Below, piece after piece: positions 1 to 9,023 of a stretch of 64,000 nt of DNA (its first letter is position 1; each line of letters starts with the position of its first letter). The position numbers and the translations under genes are program-made. Location: assembly GCF_002407605.1 (NCBI RefSeq), contig NZ_NXGV01000002.1, positions 62,001 to 126,000 on the forward strand, given 5' to 3'. The notes under the pieces were generated by a model. It did no database searches and was not told where the DNA came from. It saw nothing but the letters and a program-made list of their open reading frames with translations. The DNA is from Marinobacter sp. ANT_B65. GTDB taxonomy: Bacteria; Pseudomonadota; Gammaproteobacteria; Pseudomonadales; Oleiphilaceae.

Positions 1-3000
1 GGTCACGGATGTTGATGTACCGGAAGAGCAAGATGAGGCGGTATCCGACGAGACTCCACTCCCCATTCCGGAGCTTGAGGAAGCCGGGGAAATTGAAGAA
101 GTTGCCGACTCAGGAGATAGCGAACAGGCAACCTACCTGTCGCACATGGACCCCGAGCTGACCGGCATCTTCCTCGAAGAAGCCTACGACCTGATCAACT
201 CAACAGGCAGTGCCCTGCACACCTGGAGTGAAGATCCGTCCAATCATTCTATTGCTGCCGAGCTTCAGCGGGACGTACACACCCTCAAAGGTGGTGCGCG
301 GATGGCCGGAGTCGATGCTATTGGCGATCTGACTCACGTACTTGAAGACCTTTTCGAAAAAGTGGCTGAGCGCCATCTGGAAGCCAGCAGTGCAATGAAC
401 GAACTGCTGTTTGCCTGCCACGATCGGCTGGCCCAGATGGTGGAACAGGTTGCCACCCAAAAACCCTGCCCTCCCGCCAAGGATCTGGTGGCCCAGGTTG
501 AAGCGATTCTCCGCGGCGAATCAATACAGCAGGTCGCAGAAGAATCAGCAACAGAAAAAGCAGAAGCAGAAGCAGAAGCAGATATTGCCGTACCGCTTCC
601 GGAAGTCACCCTGGAAGAAGACAGTGGCGACGAGCTGATCAGCATCTTCCTGGACGAAGGCCACGAGATCCGTGCTGCTATCAGCGAATGTCTGGACCAG
701 TGGCGCGAAGACCCACAAGCGATGGATGGTGTCGCACAGTTACAGCAGGAACTGTATGCACTCAAGGGTGGCGCAAGGTTGTCCGATCTCGACCCTATTG
801 CAGATCTCGCTGAAGCCTGGTCGGGTGCGCTCGACGCGCTGATATCCAACCCCGCCAACCAGAAGCTTTTGCTGGCGCTGAGCGACCGCGGCCTTGCGGA
901 CCTGACATTGATGCTCGGTACGCTGGAGCAAGGTGGTGATCCCGCGGCAGACCCGGAACTTCTTGTCGCCTTCAACAGCGCACAAGAGTCCGATAGCCAT
1001 AACGGAGAGCTTCTGCAAAGGCCGACTGCGAAAGCAGACGAGGAAGTGGTCGACCCGGAAATTCTGGAAATATTCCTGGAAGAAGCCGGCGAAATCATGG
1101 ATCAGCTGGAACAACTTCTTGATGACTGGCGCAAAGATCCGGCCAACAACCACTTCAATCAGGAAGCTCAGCGCGCTTTACATACGCTCAAAGGCGGTGC
1201 CCGTTTATCTCAGCTCTCGGCACTGGGTGATAGGGCTCATGGTTTTGAAACCCTCCTGCTCGAACTGGGAGGAAAGGCACCGGATGACAAACAGTGGCAG
1301 TCCATCACCGAACACCACGACGGCATCATTGCACTGGTTGCAGAAGTAGGTGCAGGTTTCAAATCCAGTGAGGCACAGCCAGAAGCGTTGAGCGAGGTTA
1401 CGCCAGCGACGGAGCAGCAGGCGCAGCCAGAAATATCCGAAGAGCCGGCCAAAGCCGTCGTCCCGGTAGAGCCTGCAGCCAAACCTGTAAAAACGAAAAC
1501 GCCGGCAAAAGCCCGGAACAAAGGTGCAGACATACACCGGACTCCGGCACAGGAAACCATCCGGGTATCCGCTCCTCTGCTGGATGACCTGGTCAATCTC
1601 GCGGGTGAGACCAGTATTACCCGCGGCCGACTGGAACAGCAAAGCAGTGACTTCGGCCACACCCTGGAGGAAATGGCCGCAACCATCGAGCGATTACGTG
1701 AACAGCTGCGCCGGATGGAAATCGAAACTGAAACACAGATCCTGTTCAGTGCCGAAAAAGAGCACGGGCCGGATTATGGCGACACCTTCGACCCGCTGGA
1801 AATGGATCGCTACTCATCCATTCAGCAGCTATCCAGGGCTTTGACAGAATCCTCTTCGGATCTTGCAGATTTGCGTGAAACTCTGTCTGACCGGGTCAGG
1901 GATACGGAAACCCTGTTGGTGCAGCAATCCCGCATCAACACGGAACTTCAGGAAGGTCTGATGAAGACCCGAATGATTCCGTTCTCCTCCATGGTGCCGC
2001 GTTTGCGCCGGATTGTTCGCCAGATCAGTGGCGAGTTAGGCAAGAAAGTAGAGTTTGACGTACGCAACGCCGAAGGCGAAATGGATCGCACCATTCTGGA
2101 GCGCATGATCGCGCCACTGGAACACATGCTGCGTAATGCCGTCGATCACGGTATCGAAAGCCCGGCCGAACGCCTGAAAAAAGGTAAGTCCGAAGCCGGT
2201 GAAATTACCCTTTCGCTTGTCCGTGAAGGTGGCGATGTGGTTCTCCGGATGATGGACGATGGTGCCGGCATTCCCTCTGAGGTCATCAGGAACAAGGCGA
2301 TTCAGCAGGGTCTGTTACAGAAGGACGAGGAGCTTTCTGAACGGGAAATTCTCCAGTTTATTCTTCAGCCAGGGTTCTCAACCGCGCAACAGGTTACCCA
2401 GATTTCAGGTCGCGGCGTTGGTATGGATGTGGTGGCCAGCGAAATCAAACAGCTTGGCGGCAGTCTGGACATCGAATCGCAGCTTGGCCGGGGCACCATG
2501 TTCACCGTACGGTTGCCGTTTACTGTTTCGGTAAACCGGGCACTGATGGTATCCACGGGCGAGGACTTCTATGCCATTCCTCTGAATACCATTGAAGGTA
2601 TCGTCCGGGTCAGCACCTATGAGCTTGAGGAGTACTACAAGCCGGATGCGCCGCTATACGAATACGCAGGTCAGGAGTATCGCCTGCAATATCTTGGCAG
2701 CCTGCTGAACAGTGACCATCAACCCAAACTTCAGGGCCAGGCTCTGCCATTGCCAGTCATTCTGGTTCGTGGCGCCGATCAACCCATGGCTTTGCAGGTT
2801 GATAACCTGATGGGCAGCCGGGAAATTGTTGTTAAATCCCTTGGCCCACAGTTCAGTACCGTTCGCGGTGTATCCGGAGCGACAATTCTTGGTGATGGTA
2901 ATGTGGTGGTAATCCTCGATCTGCCTGCCATGATCCGTTCCGACATATTGTCTGAACGTGAGCGCCTCGCCGATCTGGAGAAGACACGGGAATCTGCTCG

Positions 3001-3382
3001 CTACGAAGAACGCGCTACCGTTGTCATGGTGGTGGACGATTCCGTTACCGTCAGGAAGGTTACTTCCCGCCTGCTGGAACGCAATGGCATGGAAGTAATC
3101 ACCGCCAAAGATGGCCTGGATGCAGTCGCGCAACTGCAGGATCAGAAGCCGGATATCATGTTGCTGGACATCGAGATGCCACGCATGGATGGCTTTGAAG
3201 TGGCCAGCTTTGTGCGGCACGACGACACTCTGCGCGATATGCCGATCTGCATGATCACATCACGGACCGGTGAGAAACACCGTGAGAGAGCATTGGCTAT
3301 TGGCGTTAATGAATACCTCGGCAAACCGTTCCAGGAGACAGAATTGCTGAAAACAATTGAACGGCTGACCGGCAAGCAGTGA
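1..3382 (+). CDS. chpA: ChpA-type chemotaxis histidine kinase/response regulator hybrid (5' end outside window)
   Basis: The reading frame is open from base 2, so the gene starts before the window; the first in-window Met at 146 is not the true start. In order it shows three histidine-phosphotransfer repeats, a CheA dimerisation and ATPase core (N box HMLRNAVDHGIE near 2122, DDGAGI near 2255, GRGVGMDVV near 2411), a CheW-like domain and a C-terminal receiver whose phospho-acceptor Asp is codon 3167-3169. Repeats one and three carry the phosphorylatable His (278-280, 1181-1183), but the middle one has Tyr at 755-757. ChpA is the central kinase of the Chp system that controls type IV pili and twitching in pseudomonads. 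It is followed directly by chpB and chpC. Function here is by family; the truncation hides how many further Hpt domains exist. Confidence 0.9.
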   Translation, partial: VTDVDVPEEQDEAVSDETPLPIPELEEAGEIEEVADSGDSEQATYLSHMDPELTGIFLEEAYDLINSTGSALHTWSEDPSNHSIAAELQRDVHTLKGGARMAGVDAIGDLTHVLEDLFEKVAERHLEASSAMNELLFACHDRLAQMVEQVATQKPCPPAKDLVAQVEAILRGESIQQVAEESATEKAEAEAEADIAVPLPEVTLEEDSGDELISIFLDEGHEIRAAISECLDQWREDPQAMDGVAQLQQELYALKGGARLSDLDPIADLAEAWSGALDALISNPANQKLLLALSDRGLADLTLMLGTLEQGGDPAADPELLVAFNSAQESDSHNGELLQRPTAKADEEVVDPEILEIFLEEAGEIMDQLEQLLDDWRKDPANNHFNQEAQRALHTLKGGARLSQLSALGDRAHGFETLLLELGGKAPDDKQWQSITEHHDGIIALVAEVGAGFKSSEAQPEALSEVTPATEQQAQPEISEEPAKAVVPVEPAAKPVKTKTPAKARNKGADIHRTPAQETIRVSAPLLDDLVNLAGETSITRGRLEQQSSDFGHTLEEMAATIERLREQLRRMEIETETQILFSAEKEHGPDYGDTFDPLEMDRYSSIQQLSRALTESSSDLADLRETLSDRVRDTETLLVQQSRINTELQEGLMKTRMIPFSSMVPRLRRIVRQISGELGKKVEFDVRNAEGEMDRTILERMIAPLEHMLRNAVDHGIESPAERLKKGKSEAGEITLSLVREGGDVVLRMMDDGAGIPSEVIRNKAIQQGLLQKDEELSEREILQFILQPGFSTAQQVTQISGRGVGMDVVASEIKQLGGSLDIESQLGRGTMFTVRLPFTVSVNRALMVSTGEDFYAIPLNTIEGIVRVSTYELEEYYKPDAPLYEYAGQEYRLQYLGSLLNSDHQPKLQGQALPLPVILVRGADQPMALQVDNLMGSREIVVKSLGPQFSTVRGVSGATILGDGNVVVILDLPAMIRSDILSERERLADLEKTRESARYEERATVVMVVDDSVTVRKVTSRLLERNGMEVITAKDGLDAVAQLQDQKPDIMLLDIEMPRMDGFEVASFVRHDDTLRDMPICMITSRTGEKHRERALAIGVNEYLGKPFQETELLKTIERLTGKQ
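560..583 (+). repeat. In-frame hexanucleotide tandem repeat in chpA linker
   Basis: Four consecutive GCAGAA-type units (the last ends in T) lie in the linker between the first and second visible Hpt domains and encode alternating Ala-Glu. Because the unit is six bases, copy-number slippage would change linker length without breaking the frame. Confidence 0.7.
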
Positions 3383-4434
3383 TGGCCGGCCCTAACGGTC
3401 GGGCTCGGGTCGGAATTGTGTCAGATATTGCTCTGCAGCGGCATCGCCTGCAGACAGCAACTGCAAGATTCGGCCTTGAAGTCTGCTTCTCCGGGGATCC
3501 CGAAAGGCTTCAGGGACAATCCGGGTTTCCGGATGCAGGTTTATGGCTGGTCACCCTGGAAGATGAAGCGGACCATCCGACTCTGTTCGACTATCTGCTG
3601 GAGAATACGGAGGCGCCTGTTCTGTTCGGGTTGGATCAGGCCCCGGCATCGGGCAGTACGGATTATTTCCGCTGGGAACGCAGACTGCTGAGCAAACTGG
3701 AGCAGGAGCTGGGGGAATTTCCTCAACCTGGCCCGGAAGACAGCCTTGAAGAGCTTGCGCAACACTCTTCGAGAAGCGAAGGGGCAGCCGGGCTCCCCCA
3801 ATGGCTGAAGCCCGCAGTACCTGGTTCTGTAGCAGAGGATGTCTGGGTACTCTGCGCATCTCTGGGCGGGCCCGCAGCGGTGAAGGCATTTCTGGACAAC
3901 CTGCCCCCGGGCTTGCCCGTGGGTTTTATCTACGCCCAGCATATTGATGGTCATTTTACTGAGGTACTTACCCGGGTACTTGGCCGTCATGCCCATTACA
4001 AGCTGCGGCATGCCGAAGAAAATTATCGGGTAAAAAACGGCGACGTAGTTCTGATACCGGTAGAACACGAATGGAAATTTGAGAACACCGGGGTACTCAC
4101 AAAACTGGACACCCCCTGGCCTGGGCCTTATGGCCCGTCCATTGACCAGGTGTTGCTGAACACAGCAGATCATTATGGCGCCCACTGCCATGCCATTTTG
4201 TTTTCCGGCATGGGTAACGACGGCACAACAGCAGCTCCATTACTCAAGGCCTATGGCAGCCAGATCTGGGTTCAGGAGAGTTCCAGTTGCGGCAACAGCT
4301 CAATGCCCGATTCCGTAGCCGCTACGGGCTGTTCCAGTTTTTGCGGCACCCCCGAGCAACTGGCTCAGGAACTGGTCAAAACTATTGAAAAATCCTGTCT
4401 GCTTAAAGGCAGGCAGAAACGGGATACCGTCTGA
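3382..4434 (+). CDS. chpB: ChpB, CheB-type protein-glutamate methylesterase
   Basis: The protein removes methyl groups from the chemoreceptor paired with the Chp pathway, giving adaptation. The C-terminal half has the CheB esterase hallmarks: a nucleophile segment ASLGGPAAV, the His segment YAQHIDGHF and the Asp segment FSGMGNDGTTAAP. The N-terminal 120 residues occupy the receiver position, but no obvious phospho-acceptor motif is visible, so control by phosphorylation may be absent or degenerate. The ATG at 3382 overlaps the chpA stop (TGATG), and a GTG at 3379 is an alternative start. The overlap implies translational coupling with chpA. A general CheB is less likely because of the chpA-chpC neighbourhood. 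Confidence 0.85.
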   Translation: MAGPNGRARVGIVSDIALQRHRLQTATARFGLEVCFSGDPERLQGQSGFPDAGLWLVTLEDEADHPTLFDYLLENTEAPVLFGLDQAPASGSTDYFRWERRLLSKLEQELGEFPQPGPEDSLEELAQHSSRSEGAAGLPQWLKPAVPGSVAEDVWVLCASLGGPAAVKAFLDNLPPGLPVGFIYAQHIDGHFTEVLTRVLGRHAHYKLRHAEENYRVKNGDVVLIPVEHEWKFENTGVLTKLDTPWPGPYGPSIDQVLLNTADHYGAHCHAILFSGMGNDGTTAAPLLKAYGSQIWVQESSSCGNSSMPDSVAATGCSSFCGTPEQLAQELVKTIEKSCLLKGRQKRDTV

Positions 4435-4445
4435 GGACACAAGCA

Positions 4446-4907
4446 ATGAAAGACAACAGCCAGACCCTCTCCTGCGTTATGATCCCCGTAAGCAGGCGGC
4501 AGCTTATTCTGCCCAACGTATCCATTGCCGAGGTGGTGGACTACGCCAGCACTGACGCTGGCGTTGGTGCGCCGGACTGGCTGGCTGGCCGGCTGGAGTG
4601 GCGCGGGTTAAATCTGCCGGTTATCTCCTACGATGCTGCCAACGGCGGAACTCTGACAGTGCCTGGTGAAAACCGCGGCCGGATTATTGTGCTGAACACG
4701 ATCAGCGACAGCAGCGAAAAGCTCCGTTTCATAGCCCTGATTACCCAGGGCATTCCCAGTCAGGTTCGTATTAACGAAGACCAGATCAAACCCCTGGATG
4801 GCGAAAAAGGCCCGGCCGATCTTATGCAGATTGATGTTGACGGTGAAGCCGCCTGGATTCCTGATCTGGATTACCTTGAATCTCTTGCCAATGAATCGCT
4901 GGTGTAA
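4446..4907 (+). CDS. chpC: ChpC, CheW-like adaptor
   Basis: This 153-residue protein consists of one CheW-like domain. It has the pattern of hydrophobic strands ending in a sequence that introduces the CheW barrel (LILPNVSIAEVV, then WRGLNLPVISY). In the Chp system such adaptors couple a receptor to ChpA. It starts 11 bases after chpB with the spacing expected of an operon and is the last gene of the cluster here. ChpC is chosen over a generic CheW because of position and divergent sequence; the exact receptor partner cannot be read from the window. Confidence 0.8.
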   Translation: MKDNSQTLSCVMIPVSRRQLILPNVSIAEVVDYASTDAGVGAPDWLAGRLEWRGLNLPVISYDAANGGTLTVPGENRGRIIVLNTISDSSEKLRFIALITQGIPSQVRINEDQIKPLDGEKGPADLMQIDVDGEAAWIPDLDYLESLANESLV

Positions 4908-4952
4908 AAGTAGTATCTGAAACCACCAGACGGCCGACACTCCGGTGATTCA

Positions 4953-4968
4953 CCTGCCCCGTGGCAGG
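4953..4968 (+). terminator. Small hairpin between chpC and zur
   Basis: CCTGCC and GGCAGG form a 6-bp stem with a CCGT loop. No T tract follows, so it would be a weak intrinsic terminator at best. It marks the boundary between the chp operon and the zinc operon promoter. Confidence 0.35.
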
Positions 4969-4975
4969 AAGATCC

Positions 4976-4998
4976 TTGCAAATGTTATAATGTTGCAA
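4976..4998 (+). promoter_or_regulatory. Candidate Zur operator overlapping zur promoter
   Basis: Two TTGCAA hexamers flank an AT-rich core, ATGTTATAATG, giving a partly symmetrical 23-base site 19 bases before the zur start. The core contains TATAAT (4986-4991), a good -10 element, so a bound repressor would block transcription. The ATGTTATA half matches the general form of gammaproteobacterial Zur boxes; the other half is imperfect. That Zur itself binds here is inferred from location. Confidence 0.45.
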
Positions 4999-5017
4999 AC
5001 TTAGCAGGATTCCGACC

Positions 5018-5509
5018 ATGTCCGCCCGTGCACTCCCATACCGCCCTCATAACCACGATGCCTGTGTCAGTCACGCCCTGGCCGATGCCAGGGCGATCTG
5101 TCAGCAGCAAAACGTTCGCCTGACGCCCACCCGTGAGCGGGTGCTGGAGCTGATCTGGCAATCCCACAAGCCCCTCGGGGCCTACGATGTGCTCGCAGAA
5201 CTTACTTCCGAAGGCCATAGCGCCGCGCCACCGACTGTCTACAGGGCTCTGGATTTTCTGCAGCAGCATGGCCTGGTACACCGCATAGCTTCGCTTAATG
5301 CATTTACCGGCTGCGTCCACGCGGGCGAACAGCACACAAGCATGTTTCTTATCTGTCGTGTCTGCGACAATGTTCTTGAATTGACAGACGCCTCTGTATC
5401 CAAGGCGATACATAATGCAGCGGATGCCGAAGCATTCCGTACCGAAAAGGTAACTCTTGAAGTATCGGGCCTCTGCCCCCGCTGTCAGGCGGAAAAACAC
5501 CATGAATGA
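5018..5509 (+). CDS. zur: Zur, zinc-responsive Fur-family repressor
   Basis: A 163-residue Fur-superfamily protein. The winged-helix DNA-binding part covers about residues 30-95 (LTPTRERVLELIW, then PTVYRALDFLQQHGLVHRI). Two CxxC pairs for the structural zinc follow (CRVC and CPRC), with several His residues. Family members repress zinc uptake when zinc is plentiful. Its last eight bases overlap the start of znuC, so the regulator and its transport targets are co-expressed, which supports Zur over Fur or PerR. A candidate operator lies just upstream, suggesting autoregulation of the whole operon. Confidence 0.88.
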   Translation: MSARALPYRPHNHDACVSHALADARAICQQQNVRLTPTRERVLELIWQSHKPLGAYDVLAELTSEGHSAAPPTVYRALDFLQQHGLVHRIASLNAFTGCVHAGEQHTSMFLICRVCDNVLELTDASVSKAIHNAADAEAFRTEKVTLEVSGLCPRCQAEKHHE

Positions 5510-6302
5510 AACCCTGGTCGCCATTGATAATCTTACTGTCCGGTTTGGCGAACGACCGGTTGTCGACCGGGTAAACCTGTCGCTCCACCGTGGCGACATC
5601 ATCACGATTATCGGACCCAACGGTGCGGGCAAAACCACTCTGATCAAAGCCATTTTGGGTATACAGCCGGTAACCAGTGGTCATATCACACTCTCAAAAG
5701 GCCTGGTGACAGGTTATGTGCCCCAGCACCTTAGCCTGGAACCGACGCTGCCTCTCACCGTTAAACGCTTTATGCTGCTCAGTGGCAGGTCTCTGGCAGA
5801 TTGCGAGTCTGCATTGGCAAGAACCGGAGTCAGCCATCTGCTTAATGCTTCCGTACATCACCTGTCGGGAGGAGAACAGCAACGCTTGCTGCTGGCACGT
5901 GCACTGGTCCGGAAACCGGACCTTCTGGTCCTCGACGAGCCCGCACAAGGTGTTGATATCAACGGTCAGGCTGCACTTTACGACCTGATCCGTCAGTTAA
6001 GAGATGAGCTGAACTGTGGCGTTATCATGATCTCCCACGATTTGCACCTGGTCATGGCTGCCACTGACAAGGTTATCTGCCTGAACCAGCACGTATGCTG
6101 CAGTGGGCACCCGGCAGACGTTTCGCATGATCCGGCGTTTATCGAAACTTTTGGCAGGCCAGTGGCCGAATCTCTGGCGGTGTACCACCATCATCACAAC
6201 CACAGTCATGACCTCCATGGCGACGTAGTTGGTAGCGACAATTCCCGGCAGGTCCCGGCCCGGGAACACAGTCATGAAGGGTGTCAGCATGAACATCATT
6301 GA
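5502..6302 (+). CDS. znuC: ZnuC, zinc ABC transporter ATPase with His-rich tail
   Basis: The ATP-binding subunit of the ZnuABC zinc importer. Walker A GPNGAGKTT lies near residue 38; the signature LSGGEQQR, Walker B LLVLDEP and the switch His in ISHD follow in order. The ATG at 5502, inside the zur stop region, is chosen because upstream codons are non-homologous. The last 40 residues are rich in His (runs such as YHHHHNHSH and HSHEGCQHEHH), a plausible cytoplasmic zinc-binding extension. The stop overlaps znuB by 14 bases. Zinc rather than manganese specificity is inferred from the zur neighbour. Confidence 0.9.
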   Translation: MNETLVAIDNLTVRFGERPVVDRVNLSLHRGDIITIIGPNGAGKTTLIKAILGIQPVTSGHITLSKGLVTGYVPQHLSLEPTLPLTVKRFMLLSGRSLADCESALARTGVSHLLNASVHHLSGGEQQRLLLARALVRKPDLLVLDEPAQGVDINGQAALYDLIRQLRDELNCGVIMISHDLHLVMAATDKVICLNQHVCCSGHPADVSHDPAFIETFGRPVAESLAVYHHHHNHSHDLHGDVVGSDNSRQVPAREHSHEGCQHEHH

Positions 6303-7113
6303 TACCGTGCTGAATGATTTCTTCTGGCGGGCTCTTATCGGAGGTCTGGGTGTAGCGCTGGTCGCCGGCCCTTTGGGCTGTTTCGTGGTATGGCGGCGGA
6401 TGGCGTATTTCGGTGATACTCTGGCCCATTCCGCGCTGCTGGGAATTGCTCTTAGCTTTCTGATCAATGTCCCGCTCAATATCGGGGTTATCATTACCAG
6501 TGTCGTTCTCGCCATTGCCCTGATGTCATTTTCCCACAACAAAACACTCGCCACCGACACCCTTCTGGGCATTCTTGCTCACAGTGCTTTGGCTATCGGG
6601 TTAGTAGCTCTCAGTTTTATGCCTGAGGTCCGGGTTGACCTCACCGGTCTGCTGTTTGGTGATCTGCTGGCCATGACCCGCAACGATTTGCTGTGGATCT
6701 ATGGCGGCACGGCTCTGATCCTGACGCTTCTGGTTGTGCTTTGGCGTGGTTTGCTGATGAGTACAATTCACGAGGAACTGGCGCGAGTTGAGGGCGTTCA
6801 GGTTGAGCGTCTGCGCATGCTATTGATGCTGATGTTTGCACTGGTGATCGCAGTTGCCATGAAGATGGTAGGTGTCTTACTGATTACCGCTCTGCTGATC
6901 ATCCCTGCAGCAACGGCGCGCAGACTGGCGAGCACCCCGGAGCAGATGGCTACACTGGCAATCGTATTCGGTTTTCTTGCAGTAGGCGGAGGGCTGACTT
7001 TATCCTGGCACATGGATACACCTGCAGGTCCATCTGTCGTGGTAACAGCCTTTGTCTCCTTTCTTGTTGTCTATGGCGCCGCTGGCATCTTCTCAGCCCG
7101 GAGCACTGCCTGA
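6289..7113 (+). CDS. znuB: ZnuB, zinc ABC transporter permease
   Basis: A 274-residue polytopic membrane protein of the ABC-3 family. Hydrophobic segments run from about residue 10 to the C-terminus, and the family-typical WRRMAYFGDTLAHSALLG segment lies near residues 35-50. It forms the inner-membrane channel for ZnuC. The ATG at 6289 is preceded by GAAGGG at 6276-6281, and the frame overlaps the znuC end, consistent with coupled translation. No periplasmic ZnuA gene is present on either side; it must be encoded elsewhere if the system is complete. Confidence 0.9.
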   Translation: MNIIDTVLNDFFWRALIGGLGVALVAGPLGCFVVWRRMAYFGDTLAHSALLGIALSFLINVPLNIGVIITSVVLAIALMSFSHNKTLATDTLLGILAHSALAIGLVALSFMPEVRVDLTGLLFGDLLAMTRNDLLWIYGGTALILTLLVVLWRGLLMSTIHEELARVEGVQVERLRMLLMLMFALVIAVAMKMVGVLLITALLIIPAATARRLASTPEQMATLAIVFGFLAVGGGLTLSWHMDTPAGPSVVVTAFVSFLVVYGAAGIFSARSTA

Positions 7114-7130
7114 GGGCAGAGCCCCGGCTG

Positions 7131-8213
7131 TCATAAAGGCTGGAGTACATCAGCCAGACGACCCGTTTCCAGCAATTCAAGAAACTCGTCGCCCATACGC
7201 TCACTCTCTGCAATGGCCTTCCGCCATGAGCGCTCCCGGCCGCTGTCATTACCGGCATAGGTCTCAAAGTCTTTACGATCCGGGAGTTTGCCGTCAGGCA
7301 GGCGTTCCAGATAGTCCAGGGAAGGCGCCACCAGCAGAACATCCTGCAAACGGGCTGCATCACCTCGCCGCCAGGGCATCGTTTTGTCGAACCAGCCAGG
7401 TACCACGCGATCAGTAAAGTGTGGATACAGAACCACGCCCGGCTGTTCATAGGGCAAGTCCAGATGGTAATCCAGAAGGCCTCCATCCCGGTATACGCCA
7501 CTTGGGGCCCCCGGAATATCCCGAACGCCGGACATAACCATCGGAATGGATGCTGAAGCCAGCAGAGCGGGCTGGAGATTATCACGGGTCAGAGGGACTT
7601 CATGGCTGAGAAAGTCCTTCAGGGGCGACAGCGGAGCTTTTAGCCGGGCATCGTGAAGAATAGCGCGCTCCATAAAGCGCCCAAGGTGACGCCGGCCAAC
7701 CATGTTCGCGCTTATGGCACTCATCAGCCCCAGACCCAGGCGTGCTCTGGATTCGGGCTCAAGCATTCCGAAAGTGCGAACCACCACTATGTTCAGGCGG
7801 TACCAGGGGTGCTCAAGGATGTAATCTTCCCTGCCCCCGATCAGTTCCTGGAGAAAAAGAATGCTCTGGCGAGAGACCTCCGCAGCACTGACGCCTTTTG
7901 AAAAGCGCTGAGTGGTATAAAGTTCCGCCAGCCGGGTAAGCTGAGCCCGGGGGTTATCCGAAGATGCAATGGCGGCAAACCTCCAACTGCCGATGGACGA
8001 GCCAATCAGGGAGCGCTCCTGCTCAGCCTGCAGCAGCCAGTCACCAAAAATGGCTTTATCCAGACCGCTTAAACCGAGGGCCTTGGGGCCACCGGCCGCT
8101 CCCGGTATAACGTGCACATCATCCGGTGTCAGCGGTTTTTCCTGCAACCGCTGCATGGTTCGGCGGCCGGCGCGGATAGTGAGCGCAGGCGCGCGGATAT
8201 GGATGGCAGTCAT
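7131..8213 (-). CDS. Patatin-like phospholipase family protein
   Basis: A 360-residue cytosolic-looking protein with the catalytic features of patatin lipases. It has an oxyanion-hole glycine motif GGPKALG (residues 41-47), a nucleophile elbow GSSIG with Ser73, and an Asp dyad partner in YRDGGLLDYH (Asp243). These enzymes hydrolyse acyl esters; the substrate cannot be inferred. It is convergent with znuB (17 bases between stops) and divergent from folE, so it is not functionally tied to either. The long start at 8213 is retained; an internal Met at residue 20 (8156) is possible and still precedes the oxyanion motif. Confidence 0.8.
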   Translation of the reverse strand: MTAIHIRAPALTIRAGRRTMQRLQEKPLTPDDVHVIPGAAGGPKALGLSGLDKAIFGDWLLQAEQERSLIGSSIGSWRFAAIASSDNPRAQLTRLAELYTTQRFSKGVSAAEVSRQSILFLQELIGGREDYILEHPWYRLNIVVVRTFGMLEPESRARLGLGLMSAISANMVGRRHLGRFMERAILHDARLKAPLSPLKDFLSHEVPLTRDNLQPALLASASIPMVMSGVRDIPGAPSGVYRDGGLLDYHLDLPYEQPGVVLYPHFTDRVVPGWFDKTMPWRRGDAARLQDVLLVAPSLDYLERLPDGKLPDRKDFETYAGNDSGRERSWRKAIAESERMGDEFLELLETGRLADVLQPL

Positions 8214-8428
8214 ATGGGGTTTCCCGTCGGAGATCGGAATGAACAGTAAGCAGATGAAACACGGATTTTAACGAAGTGGCAATCAACGACCAACCATGAC
8301 TGGTCTTTTATGGGCGTACTATCGTAAATCGTAGAGATGCCGGGCAAATTCACTTAAGCTTTGCCCCTTGTACCTTACCCTTGCCGTACTCTGAACCAAA
8401 ACCTAACCATAGAGAGCCGGAAAAGACT

Positions 8429-8998
8429 ATGACCAAACTCCTTGACGACCTCGCGGGCAACTACCGCGCCATCATCAACGGACTGGGTGAAGACACCAAC
8501 CGTGAAGGTCTGCAGGACACCCCCATGCGGGCTGCCAAAGCCATGCAATTTCTTACCCGTGGCTACCAGCAGGATCTTGACGACCTCGTCAACAATGCGG
8601 TCTTTGAGTCCGCAATGGACGAAATGGTTGTAGTTCAGGACATCGAGCTCTACAGCATGTGCGAGCATCATATACTGCCCTTTATCGGCAAATGTCACAT
8701 CGCCTACATGCCCCAGGGGCGAGTTCTGGGTCTGTCCAAGTTTGCACGCATCGTCGACATGTATGCCCGTCGTCTGCAGATCCAGGAAAACCTGACCCGC
8801 CAGATCGCCGAAGCAGTCGAAAGCGTCACCAACGCCAAAGGCGTTGCCGTGGTGATCGAAGCACAGCATATGTGCATGATGATGCGCGGGGTGGAGAAGC
8901 AGAACTCGAAGATGAAAACCTCAATGATGCTGGGGCAGTTCCGCAAATCCCAGGCGACGCGCACAGAATTTTTTAATCTGATCAGCAGTAACCGTTAA
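8429..8998 (+). CDS. folE: GTP cyclohydrolase I
   Basis: Catalyses conversion of GTP to 7,8-dihydroneopterin triphosphate, the first step to folate and pterins. The zinc ligands are visible as Cys78, His81 (motif CEHH) and Cys149, with the same spacing as Cys110, His113 and Cys181 of the E. coli enzyme. The ATG at 8429 is preferred over an upstream in-frame Met because the family N-terminus aligns there and a purine-rich stretch (AGCCGGAAAAG) precedes it. The gene is followed at 25 bases by folX, forming a pterin operon. Confidence 0.93.
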   Translation: MTKLLDDLAGNYRAIINGLGEDTNREGLQDTPMRAAKAMQFLTRGYQQDLDDLVNNAVFESAMDEMVVVQDIELYSMCEHHILPFIGKCHIAYMPQGRVLGLSKFARIVDMYARRLQIQENLTRQIAEAVESVTNAKGVAVVIEAQHMCMMMRGVEKQNSKMKTSMMLGQFRKSQATRTEFFNLISSNR

Positions 8999-9023
8999 TT
9001 CCTGCGGTTCAGATGGAGGCGGT

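Noticed and set aside
334..1098. 254-codon minus-strand open frame inside chpA
   Set aside because: Ser/Arg-rich shadow of the chpA coding strand with no ribosome-binding site or recognisable domain.
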